NCBI GenBank assembly: GCA_022749755.1
Contig: CM040448.1
Location: 9,546,481-9,610,480 of the forward strand
Length of the DNA stretch: 64,000 bases
Origin: Azadirachta indica
Lineage: Eukaryota; Streptophyta; Magnoliopsida; Sapindales; Meliaceae
Reading direction: 5' to 3'
Shown here: piece by piece, positions 56,393 through 64,000 of the stretch
How positions within the stretch are numbered: position 1 is the first letter of the stretch
Layout: every line of letters begins with the position of its first letter
The notes under the pieces: model-generated
Seen by the model: the letters and a program-made list of their open reading frames with translations, nothing else
Told to the model about the DNA's origin: nothing
Databases searched by the model: none
Program-made: the position numbers and the translations under genes

Positions 56393-57889
56393 CTATTTCT
56401 TAATCTTTAGTGTATTCAGGAAGCTTTCCCCTTCTGAAATGTCGTTCCCGGAGAGAAAACTCAGAAAATCGTTGAAGCTACTTTCTTTGTATCCCTTAGG
56501 ATGTTTCTCATCCACAAGTTCCTTGGCACTCTCCATTTTCTCATCCATGTCCAAACTATGCAGGCTTACGACGGATATTCGAGTTTTCTCCCGATTCAAG
56601 ATAGCCCTGCGAACAACGCTCTTGTATATTCCGTTGCTCAGCACCTCAAGGTGATCTCCAACATGGACTTGAAGGGCGCCATGAATTTCAGGAACCATTT
56701 TCCATGCTCCATGTCCTTTGTCCGGGATTTCAAGGCCCTGTGTGCTCTGAAGAACTATAGTTAAACAGCTGTAATCCGAGTGCGGGGGCAACCCAGAGCC
56801 ATGTCTGGTTGTGGGCAAGGTGGGTAACAATTGACCATCATCACTTGCATTCCTTCGTCCATTTCTTTGCCCAAATAAGTTGGACCTATTCCAAAGCTTT
56901 CAGGAATGGCTCCCATTAGATCCAAAGCTAATCTCCTCACTTCTGTACTACATTTTCCCATATTTTTCCTGAAATAAAACATCTTTAAACCATAAATAAA
57001 AGCTCTCAAGTCAAATAATTACCAAGAATAACTAGCGATGTTGAAAAAGACATGCTAATGTGACGTATCTCCACGTGACAAAGGGAAGAAGCTGCTTATC
57101 ATGCACGTCTATCCGTTTCCCATTTCTCTCGTGTCACAACAGTATTACTTCAGACCATGTTCATCATACATGCAAGCGTCATCCTTTTAAAGTCAATACA
57201 TCCATTGTTCTTAGCCTTTCACATAATGTTACTCCAATACATGGTGGCTGTGTACTAGAAAATATAATATGCTTTATGGGGCATACCTTTAATTAGGTGG
57301 ATTCTCGGGCCATGAATGAATCCAGACATCAAGAGGATGTGCATAATGTTTAAGGAAGACCCTCCAAAACTGGATCTTGTCAACTCCGTCCTTCAAGCTT
57401 GTACCGTATCTCACCGCCTTGAATACATCGTTTGACATGAACTTCTGCTTCTCTTCAGTCGGTAAATTGAAAAACTCTGCTGCTGAAGAAAGAACTTCAT
57501 CCAGTACTGATTGGAAAATTCCATGATTCACAACCTAAACGAAAACGTACGTCCTTAAATTATTATATCATTACTTGGATATTAATGTAAAATAATAAAT
57601 AGAAAACTAAAGCAATTGGTTATTGTCAGCCATGGAAAGGACATGCACGTACTTGAAAGAAGCCCATTCGGCGGCAGGCTCTTCCAATTTCTTGGGTGAG
57701 CATCGATCGTTGCCCGTCACTCTGTCTCAGCTCAGCTAAATCAATGATAGGAACTTTCGCAGTCTCGGGTGCCAAACTAGGACGATGTGAAGATGGAACT
57801 TTATAACACTCTGGTATGTATGATAAACCCCTCTCATGGGCGCTGTTTCCTATTGTAAATAATGAGTTTGAACTCTGCTCGTTCTCCAT
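56393..57889 (-). pseudogene. 2-oxoglutarate/Fe(II) dioxygenase pseudogene, first tandem copy
   Basis: Three exons are recognisable: 57653-57889, 57287-57534, 56393-56968. The protein resembles DOXC-class plant dioxygenases of the 'flavanone 3-dioxygenase 3-like' type (At3g60290/At2g44800): SSHRPSLAPE, PIIDLAEL, RYGTSLKDGVDKIQFWR, HYAHPLDVWIHSWP, NCYPPCPQP, PPHSDYSCLTI. Three lesions break it. Exon 2 ends NPPN then TAA (57291-57289), where the paralogue has a Tyr codon. In exon 3 one base is missing just before PPHSD (about 56797-56806), shifting the frame. The distal iron-binding His is Arg (KSVVRRA versus KSIVHRA). The last is a substitution that sequencing indels would not explain. The HxD pair and RxS are still readable in the shifted frame. 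A leader intron ends just upstream (TTTTTTCAG at about 57915). Confidence 0.88.
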
Positions 57890-57904
57890 CCCAAAACCTC
57901 TCAA

Positions 57905-60065
57905 CCAACTTGCCTGAAAAAAAGTATCTAATTAAGATGATTATGATTTGGCACACCATGCTGCAGGATGAATATACATAGAACTTGGAATTGTTACAAA
58001 TGACGGTTGGATTTCGTTAGTAAGCTTGCCAATACTCTGTATTGGTACCAGATCATTTGAAGTTCCAGAAGCAATTTCACGAAATGAAATAAAAAAAGAA
58101 AAAGCGCTTTTACGAGAAAGCTGAAAATGTATCTGGTTCTTGTTGAACGTGGGCCGTGTGTCAGACACACATCCCGGAGAGAGGTCTTCAATCTGTTCCA
58201 CTGACTTAAGAGATACTGATGAGGACAAAATTCAACTTTATCAGACTTCAAGTTAGCGCAGAAGTTCTTACTAGCAAACAGAATAAAGCTTTTTCTTGGA
58301 AAATGCAGAGGAATTCCAGGGGTCATGGGGGATGTACAAATTTGTGATGTATCCTGTATTAACTTGATTTGACCAGGTGGTGTGTGTTGAGTCTACATTC
58401 AAAGCCTCTGTTTGTCGAAGGAATGTTGGGATTGGCGCAGTTGTTTTTCAGTGATTGGGAGGCTTCAATACAACAGGAATAACTTTTGATAGCTTTTACA
58501 ATTGTGAATTGTATACGTACGTACCTAGAAAGTAGGGAATTTCTCGTATCCACCTCATCTATGAAGAAATATATACCTATATCTATCAACTTTTTTCGAG
58601 TAATTAATTAATTAACGCAGCAATTTTGCATTACATGGAGCTGCATTCTTTAAATTTCTCGAGAATCTCTTTCATGGCGCTTCAATTTCAGTTTTCAAAG
58701 GAATCATCAATTTATTGGAGAGAGTTTAAATAATTCGGGGTAAACATTAGAGAAATTCTTTGAAGTAGTCCTTATTTGAACTCAATTTATGCACATAGTC
58801 ATAATTTGTTATCAAGCTAAATAAAAAAATCAATTTTCATACAAAAATATCCCTTAATAGTCATTAAACACAAAAACTCTACCATTTTCTTTCTTTTTTT
58901 TTTTTCCAAGCTCGATCATTTGTTTTTCTATAATTTCTTCCCTAATGTCTCCCTAGATTTCTAACTAAACTTTCCAACATACTAATATCAATCAACTAAT
59001 TAACCCCAAAAAGTGATGTTTAAAAGAGCTACCGAGGAGAGGTGTTTTTGTTTGAAAATTAGTTCGATAAAAAATTTCAAAATATAACTATTTACGTAAA
59101 CTCGATTTAAATTAAGACTATTTTGAAAAAAAATTTCTAAACATTAATTGAAATGAAGAGCTAGATGGAGAAAATAGATTCAATTATTAACTTGGCGGGA
59201 TCAAGATCCAGAAGATTATAATTCAAGGAGAGAGATGTAAAGAATAGACAAGTCACTTAACACCTACCAATAAATATAGTAAAGTATATTAGAAAAATTC
59301 AACACCGACGTACCTATGAGAAAAATCAGTGTGGTCTGGTAGTAAATCACCTATGGTTCGAGTTGCAATGTTCACTGATTTCTCTCCAATTATTTATGCC
59401 TGAAATAATCTGCGTTGGACGAAATTATTCTCTCAAGTTTTCAATCCTATTTTCAGCTTTAGTTACTACTAATTTCTTCCATTTCAATTTATAGTTCGTC
59501 TTCCTTGCTTCATTAGAACGGACAACTGACTATGTACGCAGTGTAAAGTGTTTAGGGCAATATAAATACATAAGTAATTAAGTATTATGTTTGATTTAGG
59601 CAGGTTCTTCAATCTTGTCTGAATAGCTCCACCCAGCTTCAGTTACTATAGCCTGCTCAATTAGGGCGCAGCTCTTCTGCCTTCTAATTTTATAAAGCAA
59701 TAATTTGTAGAGCCATAGAAGCTGAAAGAAAATTTCATAAAAGCAATAGTCATAAATAAAACCACTTATACTTCGTTCAACATGTAACACAACACAGAAT
59801 AGAGGAGGACGAAAGTCTCTGCCTTTAAAACCAACGCGCCCTTACGGGGCCATAAACGAAAATATAGCAAACGAACTGACTTCACAAATACCAACTACTA
59901 GACAAAAAATAACAAGACCTACTTTGACAACCATAATCTGCTACTTTAAACCCTTCAATCGACAGACAAAAGGACAAATAGATTGCGAATACTTTTGATT
60001 GAACCGAGAACGGAAATAACAGACTTGATCGAGAGAGGCAGAGACGCTGCTCCATGCTGGTCGAT
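57905..60065. other. Spacer between the two dioxygenase copies
   Basis: Two overlapping minus-strand ORFs at 57941-58326 (95 and 110 codons) have no recognisable domain and may be leader or intron sequence of the first copy. The segment 58350-58395 resembles sequence upstream of the second copy (GGTGGTGTG then TCTACATTC), so the duplication included upstream DNA. No other gene seen. Confidence 0.5.
59325..59410 (+). mobile_element. Possible tRNA-related SINE remnant
   Basis: GTGTGGTCTGGTAGTAAA (A-box-like) is followed 25 bases later by ATGGTTCGAGTTGC, a good B box (GGTTCGAG). No cloverleaf can be formed around it, so a SINE head is more likely than a tRNA. Borders unknown. Confidence 0.4.
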
Positions 60066-61795
60066 CTATTTCTTGATCTTCAGCGTATTGATAAAACTGT
60101 TCCCTTCTGAAATGTCGTTCCTGGAGAGAAAATTCAGAAAATCTCTGAAGCTACTCTCTTTGTATCCTTTTGGATGTTGCTCGTCCACAAGCTCCTTGGC
60201 AACTTCCATTTTCTCATCCATACCCAAGCTGTGGAGGCTAGCAATGGATATTCGTGTCCTCTCACTATTCAAGGCTGCCCTATGAACAATGCTTTTGTAT
60301 CTGGCGTTGCTCAGCACTTCGAAATGGTCTCCGATATGAACTTGCAGGGCACCGTGAATTTCAGGGACCGTTCGCCATTCTCCATCTTCCATACCCATGA
60401 TTTCGAGGCCCGGTGTCTTCTGAAGAACGATGGTTAAACAGCTATAATCCGAGTGCGGCGGTAATCCTTGCGCAAGACCAGGCTCCGGACACGGTGGGTA
60501 AAAGTTGACTGCCATTACTTGCATTCCTCCATCCATTTTGTTGCCTAAATATTTTTGACTCGGTCCAAGGCTCTCAGTGATTGCACCCGTTAACTCCAAA
60601 GCTAGTTTTCTCACTTCACTACAATATTTTCCATGTTTTCCCTGAAAACGAAAACATTGTAAATGCACAAACTGACATTGAAGAAGTGACATCATCAACA
60701 TGTGAATATTTCATCTAAGTCATGAACGTGACAGAAGGAAAGATTAATAAATATTTTGTAGGAACAAAGTCTCATTGCATATTTTCTATATGTAATAAAT
60801 GCTACATATGTGCCTTATTCGTTTCAAAGACCTTGTTCATAGCTTTCGTCAAGATCCTATTTTCATACACCACTAGTGAAGTGCTTTTATTATTTTTAGT
60901 TTGAAAAGAAGGAATAGACATTTGCTGCCGCTAAATACCACATCAGCGCGGAAGGATAAAGTCCAGATTAATCGTGAGAATAGCTAGAACTAGACAGAAG
61001 ACTAAATTCATGACTGCTAGCTGCTTCACATATAGTTTGTTGAGAGAAAGATATTAACTAGAAAAATTGAAAACAAAAAAGTCACTTGCAAGCAATTTGA
61101 GTATACCTATAGTTTGGTGGGTTGTCAGGCCATGAATGAATCCAGGCATCAAGGGGATGTGCATAATGCTTCAGGAGAACCCTCCAGAACTGGATCTTGT
61201 CAACTCCATCTTTTATGCTTGTCCCAAACCTCACTGGCTTGTGCACATCATTAGACATGAACTTCATCTTTTCACCAGTGGGTAACTTGAAAAAGTCAAA
61301 TGCAGCAGAAAGAGCTTGGTCCAGTATTGATTGGGAAATTCCATGATTCACAATCTGAATGAAATCTTGTGTCATTAATTAGATTATAATTATAGCACTG
61401 TTAGTCTGTTACGTACATTTGCTATTATATAGTGAAACATGGAGTAAAGTAATTAGTAGTATTTGATTTATGGGCATTGCAACATAAAGGACTTCCAAGT
61501 AGAGCAATTAATAGGCCAAAGAATTCATTTGATGCTTATAATTACTTCCCATACAATGGGACACTTACTTGAAAACAACCCACTCGAGAACAAGAATTTG
61601 CAAGTTCTTTGATGCCCATTGATCTTTGCTCCTCACCCTGTCTCAATCTAGACAAATCAATTATGGGCACAACATTCTCAGGTGCCAAACTTGGACGTTG
61701 TGAAGATGGGATTACGTAATAATCAGGCACATATTGCAGTCCCCTCTCCTGAGCGCTGTTTCCCGTTGAAAGCTTGAACCATCCTTGTTTTCCAT
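60066..61795 (-). CDS. 2-oxoglutarate/Fe(II) dioxygenase, second tandem copy, frame disturbed
   Basis: Three exons match the first copy: 61569-61795, 61107-61354 (248 nt, same as copy 1) and 60066-60641. The same family features are present, with an intact iron triad (PPHSDYS for HxD, KSIVHRA for the distal His) and RIS for 2-oxoglutarate binding. The reaction would be an oxidation using 2-oxoglutarate, O2 and Fe(II); the substrate is unknown. Two frame problems exist. From the ATG equivalent to copy 1 (61795), exon 1 is 227 nt and runs to a stop; the conserved frame (LQYVPDYYVIPSSQRP) lacks an upstream ATG. Exon 2 ends in phase 2 but exon 3 begins in phase 0 at the conserved acceptor; a later AG (TTGTAG, exon from about 60612) would restore the frame at the cost of about 10 residues. 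So either unusual splicing, assembly errors, or early pseudogenisation. Confidence 0.75.
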
Positions 61796-62325
61796 GTCAA
61801 ATCCCTTGAAAGAAATTTGCAAATATAATTAAGAATCTGAAAATGAAGTAGAAGATAAAGTGAACAAACCTGTATACCACAGGTACAAATTAGAAAATAA
61901 TGGTTTAACAAAGAATGTTGGAGGGAATATATATCGGCGGCAGTACTAGCAGTGGCGGTTATGCTTGTTTAATAAGTTTATTAGACTTTGTATTGAGACC
62001 ATAGACCAGATGCTTTAGAAACTTTTTGTCATTTAAGAACCAGGAGAATGCTCGCTAGATGTTAAATGCTATACTAATTTTAATTTTTACTTCTTGAATG
62101 TGGACTGTATATCAAAAGCACGTCCAACGAAGGCGGCTTTCTTGTAATTTGCATTAAAGAATGAATATTTCTGTTGTCCAAGTGAGTATATATTGTAGAA
62201 GAAAACAAACTGATGCTTTATGAGACTCATAGAATGAGTCAGCATTGTCTCGAAAACTAACGAGGATTCTCTGCCGGCAAATCATAAGAAATGTGGACCG
62301 TTGGATTTTTGTGATATATTTGATT
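61796..62325. other. Upstream region of the second dioxygenase
   Basis: Contains a probable leader-intron acceptor (TTTCTTTCAAG just before 61805 on the minus strand) at the same place as in copy 1. No gene seen. Confidence 0.5.
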
Positions 62326-62398
62326 GAATTTGGTCATGTGGTGTGCAGTGTGCTGCATGCTCACTCGATTTTACACTGCACCCCACATGACCAAATTC
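62326..62398. repeat. Near-perfect inverted repeat (26-bp arms, 21-base loop)
   Basis: The arm at 62326-62351 (begins GAATTTGGTCATGTGG) is complementary to 62373-62398 at 25 of 26 positions, with a 21-base loop. RNA from either strand would fold into a long stem of small-RNA-precursor size. It lies about 530 bp upstream of the second dioxygenase start. The left arm resembles text near 58356-58375 upstream of the first copy, but there no inverted partner is present. Confidence 0.9.
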
Positions 62399-62459
62399 AC
62401 TGCTGCTTATATATGTTTGTCGTTTGGTCTACATTCACTGCTGCTTAATTAGTTACTAA

Positions 62460-64000
62460 AACAGTACTAATCATGTTTTTCTTCATTTATGCCCTGGCCA
62501 ATCCTGTTTGAGAATATCGCAGATACTCGTTAACGGTAGAAGCAATGTAATTAAGCCTACTCTACTAAATATTAATTGCTGTCATAATTTCAAAGTATTG
62601 ATAATACTCTTAATGTAATGTAATATAACTGAACTTTGAGATTATTATAAATTTTAAAATAATCAGTTTCGAAGAGAATCAGATAAATTTTATTTTTAAA
62701 AATACAATAAATTTAATATAATTTTAATTATCAAAAATATACATAGTAAATAATTAAAAATAAAATTTAATTTTAGATAAATGTTTTTTTTTTATATATA
62801 CTTACCTTAAAATAATTTATAGTAAAAGTATAAAATTTTTAATTATATTTTAAAAATAAAAATATAATAAGTAATAAAGAGTAAAAAAAAATTGATTTCA
62901 ACAAATTTCATTTCTTAATTACAATTGAAATTTAATAATTATTTTAGGGTTATTTTTAGATTTTTATAATTTCTTTTTAAAATCTGTAAAATAAAGTGAT
63001 TTTGTATAAAATGATTATAAAAAATTTTTACCGAACATCTAAAATAACTTTTGATCACTTAAAATTATTTTTCTCTCTTCTAACAGTAATCTTAAACATG
63101 CTGGTAGTACAATAATATTAATGGATACAATTATAAAATTAATGCAATTATATCACACGAATTTATGTATAATCGTGTATAAAAAAAAGTAATTATCTTT
63201 ATAATTAACACTCTATATTCTTAAAAACATATTATTTAAGGAACAGCCGTCAAGTTTCAGGTTGTGGGTACCTTGCGACTGGACAAGCAGCAGTTGGCTT
63301 GAATTGAATCCGAATTATGATCAAACTGTTGGAATTAATTATACTCCCAGACGCAGACAACGGGGTTCGTTCGACTACGTAATAATAATAATGGAGTAAT
63401 ACTAATAACATGGTGTGTGCGTGTGTGTGTTCGTTTATTTTAATTATTTGTTTCAATTCTCTATAAATTCAGAGTATTCTTAAAATTTTTTTACTAATTA
63501 AGAATGATTGATTATTTTTTTTCTTTTATATATATGTATAGACTCAATTAACTTGTAACGGATAAATTTTCATCTAGTTTCATATTGTGATAGAAAATTT
63601 CTTGTTTATAATTTATTTTTTAACTTTAATTTGTTTATTTAATTTAGGGTTTGAAAAAAAAAGGGGAGAGTTTACAGTAAGTAAAAGTTAAAATTTAGGA
63701 TAAGTATAATTTAGGTATAAAGAAGTCTTTTTATCTAATTTTAAGTAAGGTTAAAAATATTTATTTTAGATAAATTTTTTTACTTAATTATTTAAATGCG
63801 ATTTTAAATTTAACTCTATAAATTTTATTTATTTCGTAATTGTATATGCAATTTATCTAATTATCTGTAACTGTTCTGTCAAATTATTTTTTAAAATGTG
63901 TATAACCAAGTGTTATAAATAAAAACGAACATATAATTTAAAATAATTCAAATTTATATATCTTAAACTCCATTTAAATTTTAGATAAAAATTAAATTTG
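62460..64000. other. AT-rich intergenic DNA to window end
   Basis: No gene seen. Contains the repeat below and a short GT run at 63413-63432. A 68-codon minus ORF at 63250-63456 lacks any motif. Confidence 0.6.
62650..63100. repeat. Dispersed AT-rich repeat, copy 2
   Basis: Same orientation and ordered blocks as 41860-42420 (ACCTTAAAATAATTTATA; TTATTTTAGGGTTA; AATAACTTTTG; AAAATTATTTTT). Non-coding, likely the same MITE family. Confidence 0.55.

Noticed and set aside
57941..58326. Two overlapping minus ORFs upstream of the first dioxygenase
   Set aside because: No motif; two frames open at once over the same bases suggests chance. Kept only as a remark in the spacer.
59596..59790. 64-codon minus ORF
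   Set aside because: No domain, and no link to neighbouring exons.

Overview
This is nuclear DNA of a dicotyledonous plant. Genes have many short introns with GT..AG borders, the intergenic DNA is very AT-rich and full of decayed transposable elements, and every recognisable protein is a plant family. The gene set fits a rosid tree such as Citrus, but that is a guess from overall look; nothing here proves the species. No bacterial features, CRISPR arrays, rRNA or intact tRNA genes were seen.

Layout. 1-15.3 kb: repeat-rich DNA with no intact gene. It holds a candidate foldback element, an LTR-like repeat (copy A), a decayed Ty1/copia fragment, remains of a Ty3/gypsy-type element (minus-strand integrase plus a plus-strand gag-like or antisense ORF) and a tRNA-derived SINE. 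15.3-16.6 kb: an intronless tandem CCCH zinc-finger (RR-TZF) gene, minus strand. 16.6-28 kb: intergenic DNA, including a 3.1 kb hAT-like element with an 8-bp target duplication that carries a second copy (B) of the LTR-like repeat. 28.1-41.6 kb: a complete EMBRYONIC FLOWER 2 (Polycomb PRC2 subunit) gene, minus strand; 21 coding exons were traced and join in frame to 648 codons. 41.7-45.2 kb: AT-rich spacer. 45.2-49.2 kb: two tandem plus-strand SHAQKYF-type MYB-related regulators, the second lacking the zinc knuckle of the first. 49.7-52.9 kb: a Rab1/RABD2-type small GTPase, minus strand, 8 coding exons, 203 aa. 55.5-56.0 kb: a small gene for an unrecognised single-span membrane protein, minus strand. 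56.4-61.8 kb: two tandem minus-strand 2-oxoglutarate/Fe(II) dioxygenases, the first clearly a pseudogene and the second with a disturbed frame. 62.3 kb: a near-perfect foldback hairpin upstream of the second dioxygenase. The rest is AT-rich with one repeat shared with 41.9 kb.

The genes do not form a pathway or cluster. They are independent housekeeping or regulatory loci (chromatin repression, stress/mRNA regulation, transcription, ER-Golgi traffic) plus one rapidly changing specialised-metabolism pair. I found no convincing undescribed system. The most informative points are the foldback hairpin, the decay of both dioxygenase copies, the loss of the zinc knuckle between MYB duplicates, the short upstream ORF of EMF2 and the nested elements at 24-27 kb.
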